64,000 nucleotides of DNA from Tubulanus polymorphus (lineage: Eukaryota; Nemertea; Palaeonemertea; Tubulaniformes; Tubulanidae), in the NCBI RefSeq assembly GCF_964204645.1, contig NC_134025.1, forward strand, positions 21,790,001 through 21,854,000. Reading direction: 5' to 3'. Shown one piece after another: positions 1 to 9,860 of this stretch (the first letter of the stretch is position 1; the number at the start of each line of letters is the position of its first letter). A program made the translations under genes and the position numbers. The notes under the pieces were generated by a model. The model was given only the letters and a program-made list of their open reading frames with translations, made no database searches and was not told where the DNA came from.

Positions 1-170
1 ATATATCAATATGTACTTAAAGATGATTGTCTTACAATTTCGAGACAAAACATAACTTGACAGCAGAGAAGTGGCACCCCCAAATCGCCCTGTTTTCAAT
101 ACAAACAAAAAACGTATTTGGTCATGATTGATTCCCTAATTTGAAACGACAAATATAAGGAGCAAGTTTA

Positions 171-264
171 ACAGCTCTCGGTAAGGTTTGACTCGAGAGT
201 CAAGTCGGTTTTTTTCAATATTTCCAATGCTTTAACTCTAGAGTCAAACTTAACCGAGAACTGT
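171..264. repeat. Short inverted repeat (foldback element)
   Basis: Two arms of about 38 bp face each other across a short AT-rich spacer. Both contain a GACTC-gAGAGTC-like core and a terminal CTCGGT/ACCGAG block. The arms differ at a few positions, so it is an old element or a MITE remnant. It lies downstream of the SAM-HECT gene's stop codon. Confidence 0.6.
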
Positions 265-480
265 AGAACCTGGTCAAAATGCACTGCATGAATAATTACT
301 TCTATCATCAAAAAGATCGTCACTAAGTAATTCTATGATAAAAGAAACGACATCAGGGCTGGCAATATTAAAAATAAACACACCACTTTTGGCCTAAACA
401 AAAGAACTTAAACACGTTTTGATCCAACTTTGAAAATATGAAACTTACGTGGATTACGTCATTTCGTTTCTAGAATAATT

Positions 481-3083
481 TTATACGACGTCCATAACCC
501 AAACATTGCTCTGGAGAATATTATCGAATTCTTGTTTCAGTTCGACGTATTCGTCATATGTTTCTGGTAACTCCAATATCTGGGCACATGTTCGAGCAAC
601 TGGAGCTCGTTGGAGACCGTCTACCTTAGTAAAGGTCACGTCAATCTTTTGGCAGTTACAGATGTCAGAACCAGTACAATAGCGGAGGAACTTAGACAAC
701 ATGCTTTCATCCAATGATCTGACATATCTCTTCAGTAACGTAGCAACATTTGACTGAGGAGCTGACAAAACGTTTGGAAAAGAAAGTAATTCTACCACTT
801 TGCGACAGGAGGGTTTAAGATCCGTACAAAGATCGAGGTACTGTTTATATGATATTGTTACATATTTCTGTATCATAGGTTTTATACAATCAACTATAAA
901 TCTCGGCTTTTGCACCAATTCCTGGTGACTAATTTCCCGAATCAACATGGAGAAGTTCTCCTTCGTAGGAAGTTTCCGACATTCATATCCCCCCAGTATG
1001 TCTATTATCTCTTCGACGTCATTTGCTTCATCATCGAAATTAGCCAATGCGCGTCGAAATACCAGCTCCTCAGACGGAGAAACATATTTCAGGAATGATT
1101 CGACCAAGTCTACGCTATCATCCTGCTGGAAGAACAATTCGGAAACAAATGGCTGCGCGAGGAATATTGGGAAATATGATGTTTCCTGAAATCCTTTACT
1201 GATGATGCGTCCTACAGCCTCCCATTTCTCTGTGCCATAATCATGGCGTATGAGAGGGATCATCTGACTACTACCCGTCATACATTGCTTTCTAAACTCT
1301 GACCAAAATTCAGTAAGACACTCTCGAAAGACACCGTGTCCTTCTCCGGCTTCAACATTTCCATTAGGGAGTATCATTCGAGCATTTATTATTTTCCCCA
1401 TCACCGATGCATCACAAAAAGCGTTTATCATATCTTCGACCATGGCTGTTCTGCGAACCAGAAGGTTGTATTCTTCCCGTTCAATGCGATTAATCTCTTC
1501 TTGTGATAACTCGCCACTCGTCTGTACTCTGAATTGAATTGTAGGCGTATCAGGCTGTATCAATTCGAAATCATTAAAGTTGATATCTGCTATACCATCA
1601 CGGGAATGTGTATCATTTGCACCCGTATGTATGCCAACAGCACCGGTAGGCACATAACCAGACTGAATCCCGGCCGCAAATGGAGTTGAAAGTGTATGGG
1701 CAGATTGGGTATGCGTAGTTAAAACGATAGGTTGAATATCACTACTAGCCGAAATTGTAGATGAGGCTGCTGGCGTAAACGACAATGCCGGTTGCATCAA
1801 CGAAAACATAGGTAAAGTTGACTCAGAAATCGGTGGCTGGTGGGTATTAGCAAGAAAGGATGACATGGATGGCAAGGATGTTTCATCATCACTATCGTCA
1901 ACTAAAACAGTTGTGTGAAGATAGAGCCTAATAGGGTTTGTTTTATGTGCTGCGATGTAGGCCTCTAGACCAAAAACATTACCACACTCAAGATAATCAC
2001 ATAACCGATTACCATTGAAATTTGCTAAGTAATAGCTCACATCATTGATTTTTAGGTTCATCGCATTCGATTTGCCGTCTGGAAAAAATAGGTTTAAGAA
2101 CTCCATGGTTAAGGCCGACAAGTTCATTTCTTTTTTCAGGTCCAAAGTGTGTGTCCCCCCACCCTTGCTTGCAGTAACTAGTACAAAGGTCCCGCTTTTG
2201 ATGGCGTGTTTCCAACCTAGTTTTATTCGTCGTGTATCTTTCTCTGCATTTTTTGTCGTCATTGATTTCTTGGTGCCGGCCTTCCGTTTTTGAAATTGCG
2301 TTCTCAACCTGCACAAAACACTAGATGATCCTGAAAATGAAATAATAAAGGAAAGTGTTATATATTTCAAGTAAACAATTTACAAATTTGTAAAAAGATC
2401 CATTGATCGCAGACCCGTCGTAAGTCGAATCGCAAGGATAGAACAAGTTCTATTTCAGCGATGAGTTATGCGTCAAATGACCTTTGGACTCGGCGATGAT
2501 TGAATCGTTGTCGATCTGACTGTGACAAACGAATCGCCAATCGGCGGTCACGTGTTTACTACCGCTGTTTTTACGACGAGATGGTCGTCGTAAGTCGACC
2601 TCAGCTTAGCTTAATCACGAGAAATAGGCACAAGCCTTCATAACCTCTCTAAAAGTATAACCCTCTGATAGCACAATCTCATGGACAGAATTGAATTAGC
2701 GTAACGGTCAGTGACAACGGTCATGAAAGTTGGAATTAAGCACGTGATTTATCTTAAAACTCAAATTATTACCTGCACTAGACACATTTTCATCTTCTTT
2801 AGGCTGAGAATTTACTATCCTACACCTATTCCTTAGCCGGACTCTATCCCCGATAGCTGTAACTCCTGCTGCTTCAAAATCACTATCTGTCATGGTCGTG
2901 ACGTCACTAACACCTATCTGGATGAGAAATTAAAATATGATACATTTTCAGAAGTTATGGCCCTATAGCATTACCAATCGGGGCAAGTCTGTGTATACAT
3001 AAAGTATTGAAACACGGTACCTTATTTTCGAGAAACTTTGCAATGTATTGGCCTAATCCCAATTCTAGGAGTATGTTGTCCAT
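481..3083 (-). CDS. SAM-HECT domain protein (E3 ubiquitin ligase-like)
   Basis: Three coding exons, complement of 3021-3083, 2773-2917 and 481-2330, join in frame to 685 residues. Exon one and the start of exon two form a SAM domain: LLLELGLGQYIAKFLENK, then TMTDSDFEAAGVTAIGDR. The large last exon has a basic N-terminal block with WKHA and SKGGGT, a Ser/Thr/Pro-rich linker, then a HECT-like region. Its end carries ARTCAQILELPETYDEY, which lines up with the HECT C-lobe cysteine motif (T-C-F-x-x-L-x-LP), so the thioester cysteine is present. HECT enzymes pass ubiquitin through that cysteine to a substrate; SAM domains bind proteins or RNA. A good acceptor (tttacag) abuts the ATG, so a 5' UTR exon probably lies upstream. 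SAM-plus-HECT architectures of this kind are, to my knowledge, expanded in aquatic invertebrates; substrate unknown. Confidence 0.82.
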
Positions 3084-3781
3084 CTGTAAAGAAGACATTT
3101 ACGAATTAACGCCATTGAATGATTATAATTCATTAGTTTTCACTAATGCAGACCGAGCAAAATAATCGTCGCTTACAATGATTAGGCAGTACGAGAGAAA
3201 CGGCTCACGTCGAAAACTTAGAATACTACCAGTACGTGTTATATTGCCTGCGCATACCAGAGAACGACATCGGTTTTTTTAATATGTTTTCAGCGGCCGA
3301 AAATCAATCGATTTTTAAAATATATTGGCATATTAAAGAACAAAGTTTATGAATAGGCCTATGTGAGCTAAGCAATGCGAGGCAATGTATAGGATTTAAA
3401 TGATACCAGGGGCTGATCCAGCATTTTTTAAGGAGTGGGGGTCGAGGGGGTACGGTGGTGCTCTGCTGGTCATCCCGAGAAATCTTAAAAACTTAGTCCC
3501 ATTTTCATGAATTGTAAGCGTTTTTAGGCGCTACTTGATCATCTCATACATTTAAGATGTAGGCCTAACATGTCTACTTTGAAAAGTAGTTTTCCAAGTG
3601 GGAGGGGTTCTCGAGGACCCGAAGCAACCCCTGCATTTAACCCTGAATAGGCTACATACCTGTTCGTTAGTCCGTTAATGTATACACCACCACCATCGAC
3701 AACGATATGTATTATCACGTATACCTAGATCCGACTCGTAACAAAATCGAAGGGAGACGAATCGGATTTTCAAAGAAAGTT
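3084..3781. other. Intergenic; probable 5' UTR or promoter of SAM-HECT gene and repeat debris
   Basis: No coding exon seen. Because a splice acceptor directly precedes the SAM-HECT start codon, its non-coding first exon and promoter should lie here or further right. Around 3410-3640 there is low-complexity G-rich sequence with an 'aggggctgatccagca' start and an 'aagcaacccctgcat' end, resembling a decayed mobile element. Confidence 0.4.
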
Positions 3782-4645
3782 CGACGTTTTTCGCTGTTTG
3801 GCGGGGGGCGCCAAAACGAAAGTTCATTTTGGCGGGGGCGCCAAAATGAAAGTTCGTTTTGGCGGGGGCGCCAAAACGGAATATTCTCCGTTTTGGCGCG
3901 CCAAAACGAACTTTTAGAGAAATTTCGACGTTTTTCGTTGTTTTGGCGGGGGCGCCAAAACGAAAGTTCGTTTTGGCGGGGGCGCCAAAATGAAAGTTCG
4001 TTTTGGCGGGGGCGCCAAAACGGAATATTCTCCGTTTTGGCGCGCCAAAACGAACTTTTAGAGAAATTTCGACGTTTTTCGTTGTTTTGGCGGGGGCGCC
4101 AAAACGAAAGTTCGTTTTGGCGGGGGCGCCAAAATGAAAGTTCGTTTTGGCGGGGGCGCCAAAACGGAATTTTCTTTGTTTTGGCGCGCCAAAACGAACT
4201 TTTAGAGAAATTTCGACGTTTTTCGTTGTTTTGGCGGGGGCGCCAAAACGAAAGTTCGTTTTGGCGGGGGCGCCAAAATGAAAGTTCGTTTTGGCGGGGG
4301 CGCCAAAACGGAATATTCTCCGTTTTGGCGCGCCAAAACGAACTTTTAGAGAAATTTCGACGTTTTTCGTTGTTTTGGCAGGGGCGCCAAAACGAAAGTT
4401 CGTTTTGGCGGGGGCGCCAAAATGAAAGTTCGTTTTGGCGGGGGCGCCAAAACGGAATATTCTCCGTTTTGGCGCGCCAAAACGAACTTTTAGAGAAATT
4501 TCGACGTTTTTCGTTGTTTTGGCGGGGGCGCCAAAACGAAAGTTCGTTTTGGCGGGGGCGCCAAAATGAAAGTTCGTTTTGGCGGGGGCGCCAAAACGGA
4601 ATTTTCTTTGTTTTGGCGCGCCAAAACGAACTTTCAGAGAAAATT
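3782..4645. repeat. 144-bp minisatellite, six units, built of palindromes
   Basis: The cgacgtttttcg landmark recurs at 3782, 3926, 4070, 4214, 4358 and 4502, a constant 144-bp spacing, with a degraded landmark at 4646. Each unit holds three near-palindromes of the form GTTTTGGCG-GGGG-CGCCAAAAC and one perfect palindrome GTTTTGGCGCGCCAAAAC (with an AscI-type core). Because 144 is divisible by three, long open frames run through on both strands. I read these as a by-product of the repeat and not as genes. Units differ only by a few substitutions (for example aatattctcc versus attttctttg), so the array is young or homogenised. Confidence 0.95.
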
Positions 4646-4756
4646 GGACGTTTTTTTTCGTTTTGGCGTTCTGGCGTTCTGGCGCCCTCATTTACATACC
4701 AGGAATTTTACGCTATGGCCCTTATCAGCCACCATATAAAACAGCATAAAATGCTG

Positions 4757-4952
4757 ATATAAAGAATGGGGTCCGAGAGCAATTCGAAGGTTTATTGTCC
4801 TGCTGGCCTAGATGGCGGGCAGGGGTCTATTCCTACCTCGACTCAAAAACACAGAGAAGAATATAAAGAGTGGGGTCTGAGAGCAATTCGAAGGTTTAGT
4901 GTCCTGCTGGCTTAGCGGGCTGGCAGGGGTCTATTCCTACCTCAACTCAAAA
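4757..4952. repeat. Tandem duplication, period about 104 bp
   Basis: A segment beginning ataaagaatgggg at about 4759 and one beginning ataaagagtgggg at about 4863 share the blocks gagagcaattcgaaggttta, tgtcctgctggc and caggggtctattcctacct. They differ at scattered positions. No coding signal. Confidence 0.85.
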
Positions 4953-5904
4953 TGATTCTGTGTGCTAAAACAAAAAAGAGTGAAAAAGAAAAACGGAAAA
5001 ATGGCAAATGGCAAATGGTAAATGATGAAATATGGCTGGAGTTTTATTCGTTCCACTGGGTTCAAGTGTAACTTAAAAAGACAATGGAAGAGCCTTGATT
5101 GGTAAATGTTATGAATAGAATTCCATAAAACAACTTGCTCGTGTAAAGCCTCTAGCAGTAGTAATAGTAGAGAGTACAGAAATGTCTAATCTGACTATCA
5201 ACTGTCATTGGTCCACGATGGTTTCATAATGAGAATGAAGACATGTTGAATTCGTGAAGCAACGTGAATAGCCTTGTTAGTTTTTGATCTATCCGAATCG
5301 GCCATCATTCTTGTCCTTGGTTTGTGTTTTGCCCTCCTCACACGATCGTGAGTAGCGGTTTGGTATGGTTCTGGTGAACCCTCCATACCATCCTCCCTTG
5401 AAAAAATGTTAGTTTAATTTCTTAGGTTTGGTTTGATGATTTAGAGATAAACACCTAGAAACTCACTCCATTCGATAAATGAAATCTATTTACAGCAACA
5501 TGCTGTAAACCTTAAATTGATATGAACAATCCGCAACATAATGCCGGTGGATTATGGTCACATAATTGTTAATTGGACGGCTTAAGAAAAATAGAAAGGG
5601 ATAATTTGAATAAATTCCTCAATTGATAAAGGAATCATCTATAAAAATGAGGCGCTGTGATTTTCAACATTATGATTGGTTTGTCAACTTGGTATTTGAT
5701 CATTTGAGTCTTGTGAATGATGCAATCGATTAAGTATTTCTATTTGTTAATTCAATTGATATGATTGTGAAAAATGGCAAATCCTTTTTGAGGTATTGTA
5801 CAGATGAGTGACACTATAGGGAGAGACGAAAGAGTTGAGGAGGCTTGATGGGAGGGCATTAAGGGAGGGCTTGGTGGGTGGGCATTGTGGGAGGGATGGG
5901 GTCA
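4953..5904. other. Intergenic, no gene seen
   Basis: AT-rich sequence without a supportable exon. Short open frames here lack splice context or recognisable motifs. Confidence 0.5.
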
Positions 5905-6175
5905 GGGCGGGAGGGAGGGCGGGAGGGATGGTTCTTGGAGGGCGGGAAGGAAGGGGTCTGGGAGGGCGGGAGGGAAGGGGTCTGGGAGGGCGGGAGGGAA
6001 GGGGTCTGGGAGGGCGGGAGGGAAGGGGTCTAGGAAGGCGGGAGGGAAGGGTTCTGGGAGGGCGGGAGGGAAGGTGTTTGGGAGGGCGGGAGGGAGGGGG
6101 TCTGGGAGGGCGGGAGGGAAGGGGTCTGGGAGGACGGGAGGGATAGGGTCTGGGATGGTTGGGACGGGAGGTTAG
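5905..6175 (+). repeat. G-rich 24-bp minisatellite
   Basis: About nine to ten copies of a 24-bp unit (gggagggcgggagggaaggg plus tctg-type spacer) run head to tail with few changes. Each unit has several runs of three or more G, so the plus strand has strong G-quadruplex potential. As the period is a multiple of three, Gly/Arg-rich open frames appear but show no gene structure. Confidence 0.9.
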
Positions 6176-6624
6176 ATGAGTTGAAGTGTTACGATGTTAT
6201 AGTTAGACGGATGGGAATTGTGAAGATGAGAGAACAAAATCACTGTTCAATCACAGGATGAAGTAATGCAGTGATTTGTACTCTGTATCTGCACATAATG
6301 TTACACGTATCTGTAACTGTTCAATCAGTTCGAAATCTTCAGCAAAATTGTGTACACATTTGATTGTGACGAAGGAGCATAATTGATAGCGATTGTGTTA
6401 TTGACACTAGGGACCAGTTTCTGATTAATTGAAAACTTTTGAGATGTTACTTGTCATTGATCATTGTTCCTCTTTCTTTTCAGAATGAAATAAAATGAAA
6501 TAAACGCAATAGAATCTACTAACTAAAAGTTAAGTTCAAAGCTAATGATGAATTTCTCTACAGAATTCTTCAGAGTCTCTATCGATGTCTTGAATTAAAA
6601 ACTGCTGTTTTACTCTCATTTCAG
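6176..6624. other. Intergenic or upstream region, no exon seen
   Basis: AT-rich sequence before the first recognisable exon of the poly-cysteine gene. It may hold that gene's promoter and an earlier non-coding exon (an acceptor-like tcttttcag is seen near 6481), but nothing is clear. Confidence 0.35.
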
Positions 6625-6688
6625 ATCACACAGCACCGGCATCAATATTCATTATCTATCTGTTTATTTTAGATCACAGCAGTTTGAG
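6625..6688 (+). other. Putative 5' UTR exon of poly-cysteine gene
   Basis: Bounded by an acceptor (ctcatttcag) and a donor (gag|gtgagt). The next exon starts at 6770 after ttttttcacag and carries the ATG at 6781. Related donor-region sequence (gtgaattttcaatcac) recurs near 8007 and 9391 in the downstream copies. Confidence 0.4.
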
Positions 6689-6780
6689 GTGAGTTTTCAA
6701 TCATTTAAATCCTGATCGAAGTTGAATTTATCAACGTCTTATGTTTTTCATATACATATTTTTTCACAGTGGACAGAGCG

Positions 6781-7324
6781 ATGAAGGTTTTAGCGCCCAA
6801 CAGCCGACCTCTAATACCGTTAAAGCTTAAAAATGTTGAGGAAAATGGTGAGATATGGTTCGAAATTGCTCATATTTCATATCATTTTATGTAATGTATG
6901 CTTCTCTACGACGTTTGTATTTTAGGAGCCAAAATGAAGGTGAACCATTGCAAATCTGCAAAAACTCCAAGTCAGAAGTGTAGAGTTTTCGATTTATTGC
7001 AGTTACTTGTGGTATTATATGTAAATAATTTTCTCATAATTGCACAATTCAACCTGGTTCTTGTTTGTTAAAAACTGTATACTTCAATTATCTGTCTTAA
7101 TTTTTTCAGGAAATCATCAGTGCTCTTCGTGACATTATGGCTCTTGGAATTGAAATCCTGTTAGAAATGGAAATAGTATGCATGGTCAAAATGGTACTAA
7201 ACTACAGCGATAATCTGGTGAGTTTTTCATCCCGCCACTGTGCTTTTTATTTTATAATAACCTGACAATATATTATTCTGTACAGTATTTTTATGTGTCA
7301 TTCTCTCAAAAGTTTTGTAAGAAG

Positions 7325-7363
<39 letters not shown>

Positions 7364-7598
7364 ATCCCATCCCCTTTCAAAATCCCCTTGGGAAATATTG
7401 CGGACAATATGCTACAAATATCAAAACAGGTAAGGAAAATTTTCAGAATAGCAAACACATAAGTGATGTTTCTTAATTAAACTAATCAATTTCTCTTTAC
7501 AGAATGAAATCCATACAGCACCAGAATTTACAGCTAATAAGCCCTGGTTCAAAGTTCACCTCAAACATATTGCTAGATCCTCCTCGCATGCATCCTGA
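6781..7598 (+). CDS. Small spliced gene with a 13-cysteine run, unknown function
   Basis: Five coding exons, 6781-6847, 6926-7020, 7110-7217, 7286-7429 and 7503-7598, join without a frame break to 169 residues. Donors are gtgaga, gtaaat, gtgagt and gtaagg; each acceptor follows a pyrimidine tract. Exons 3 and 4 (36 and 48 codons) are open only in phase 0, which all junctions agree on. The protein starts MKVLAPNSRPLIPLKLKN and has a central hydrophobic/amphipathic stretch (FDLLQLLVVLY, then EIISALRDIMALGIEILLEM). Then come QKFCKK and thirteen TGC-coded cysteines, then IPSPFKIPLGN, ending KHIARSSSHAS. No signal peptide or known domain recognised. The poly-Cys tract is a CTG/TGC microsatellite inside an exon. 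The exon 2 donor could instead be the GTG|gtatta four codons earlier. Decayed copies follow, so this may be the intact member or itself decaying. Confidence 0.55.
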
Positions 7599-7679
7599 TA
7601 ATTCTGCCAACAAGTGAGACGAAAGCTGTGAGCTTCAATCTGAAACAGCTCTCATTTCATAAAAATTTAACTTACAATT

Positions 7680-9120
7680 TATAGCATTTATGCATTTGTA
7701 TTTTAGGAACCAAAATAAGCGGAAACTTTGACAGAATCTGTAAACACTGATGCTAGGCATTCACTGATGGACATTGATTTAGATCCTCTCATTTCGAAAC
7801 AAGCACCGGTAAATATCTCTGCAGATTCCAGTCTCTATAAAACTTACTGTTTGACTAAATATATGAAGTTATTTTCTGATAAAAAATTTTTCTTTTATGA
7901 CAATCCAGTTCCATAAATGGAATGAATGACTTCTGAGCGAGAAACTTGAAATATTTCCACCAGATTTAAACACCATGGAACTATAGTCAGATATTGATCA
8001 GTTAAGGTGAATTTTCAATCACTTCTATCCTGGTAAAAGTTAAAATTATGAAGTCAAAATTATGCAACTTTTGTACTTTAGGGGCCAAAATAAAACTGAA
8101 CCTCAGCAAATCTGCAAACAGTAGACATTGCGTTTTAGAAATCAATTGGTAAGTATTATTTCAATTGATTGGTGTAATTTGTGGTGATTTATCAGTTATA
8201 GACGTTATCATTTTTTTGTCAATAAATATATCTTTCAAATCAAGTTAGGAAAATGTTTTTGGTTTCTGATCGGTTAATGTCAGCAGATTTTTTACATTTT
8301 ATTTTAGAGTATATTCTATAGCTACCATCAGACTCCTCAGAAATCTGCATATACTCAACACATGGTGGGTTTTCAGTCCATAGAACATGAACAAGCTGCA
8401 TTTTCTATTCATTTCACTAATTATGTTCTGGTATAATCTTTCTCTTTCCAGAATGCTGTGAACCCGTCACACATTGTGCTGGAACAATGTAAAATATTCA
8501 CGTTCAAATAATGAGGAAGCTCGTTATTGTTGCTGGGACTGCTATTTCATGAGAAACTAAGTAATTTTCACTTTACAATTCAACCTAATAGACTATACAA
8601 CTGTACGGTTCAATCATACATGTATTAATTTTTTCAGGAAATCGTCAGTGCTCTTAACTTTATGACATTATGGCTCTTGGGAAGTGAAATCCTGCTGAAA
8701 ATTGCAATAGTCTTCATGGTCAAAAGGCACTAAACTAATCCGATAAAAGTCTGGAAATGGTGAGTTTTGCTCTAAATTTGATAATTTGATTATCTATACA
8801 GTATCTATATAATATTATTCCATACAGTATTTCTATGTGTCAATTTCTCAAAAGCTTTGTAAGAAGTGCTGCTGCTGCTGCTGCTGCTGTAGCCCCTATC
8901 AAGATCTCCTCGCGATATATCATTGACAATTAGCTACAATAATCGAAACAGGTAAGCAAAATAGTAATTTTCAGAATAGCAGACATACATGTGATGTTTC
9001 TTTGTTTCATCACTAGAATTTACAGCTTCTGAAATTTACAGCAAGACCTGGTTCAAAGTTCCCCTCGAACATATTGCTAGATTCTCCTCACATGTAGCCT
9101 AAAAATTCTGCAAACAAGTG
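7680..9120 (+). pseudogene. Decayed second copy of the poly-cysteine gene
   Basis: Sequence from about 7.7 to 9.1 kb repeats the preceding gene with an offset near 1.5 kb. The copy of exon 3 (8638-8759) opens GAAATCGTCAGTGCTCTT but has small indels and an in-frame TAA at 8731. The copy of exon 4 (8828-8951) keeps YFYVS, QKLCKK and seven TGC plus a TGT, then diverges and hits a TGA. The copy of exon 5 is near 9015-9120. Exon 2-like blocks starting GRRCCAAAATRA occur at about 7707 and 8082. I see no unbroken reading frame, so I call it a pseudogene; a short truncated product cannot be excluded. Confidence 0.55.
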
Positions 9121-9860
9121 AGACAAAAGCTGTGAGCTTCAATCTGAAACAGATCCTAGTTCATAACAACTTGTGAACACTAAATGCTAGGCATTCACTG
9201 CAGATTTGTGAATGATGGACATATCTTTAGATCCTCGAAACAAGCACCGTCTGTGCAGATTCCAGTCTCTATTAGACTTACTGCTGTTTGACTGTGAATG
9301 TATGAGGTCATTTCCTGTTAAAGTTATTCATCATTATAGTCAAGAATTTGAAATCATTCCACTAGAATTAAACACCATGGAATAACAGATGATGTGATTT
9401 TTCAATCACTTTTTTCCTGCTCAAATTTAGAATTATTTAGAATTAAACAAAGGGGCCAAAATAAAGCCGAACCTTTGCAAATCTGCAAACATTAAGGGGC
9501 GTTTCATTAAGTTCAAGGTCCTACCTTGTGTACGAACATCGTACTATATTGCCGATGACCTACCTTGCGTATGCATTGATTGATCAAATAGTATAAAACA
9601 TAAACAAACACCTGTTGTCTACTGGTCAGTTTATTATAGTATAAATAAATTCTTTTATTTGAGATTAATTTTTTTTTCCAGTAAATCCCCAGTACTCTTA
9701 ACTTTATGAAATGAAATCCTGCTCGAGATGGAAATGGTCTGCATGGTCAAAATGGTACAACACTTAAAAAGACCAAGAATAATTAAACACCATTATTCAA
9801 TCTTTGGAAAGCTATACGGTATAAAACTCTTATGAAATTCCCACTTGACTGTTAATTCAA
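9121..9860 (+). repeat. Third, partial tandem copy of the poly-cysteine module
   Basis: The block tcaatcacttttttcctgc (about 9400), an exon 2-like block (ggggccaaaataaagccgaa near 9455) and an exon 3-like block (aaatccccagtactcttaac near 9682, then gaaatcctgctcgagatgga) recur in the same order as in the two upstream copies. The poly-Cys exon is missing. Confidence 0.55.

Noticed and set aside
3675-4762. Two long overlapping open frames (about 340-350 codons) on opposite strands
   Set aside because: They lie wholly in the 144-bp minisatellite; a period divisible by three keeps frames open. No splice context, start context or family match.
5835-6175. Gly/Arg-rich open frames
   Set aside because: Produced by the 24-bp G-rich minisatellite in more than one frame.
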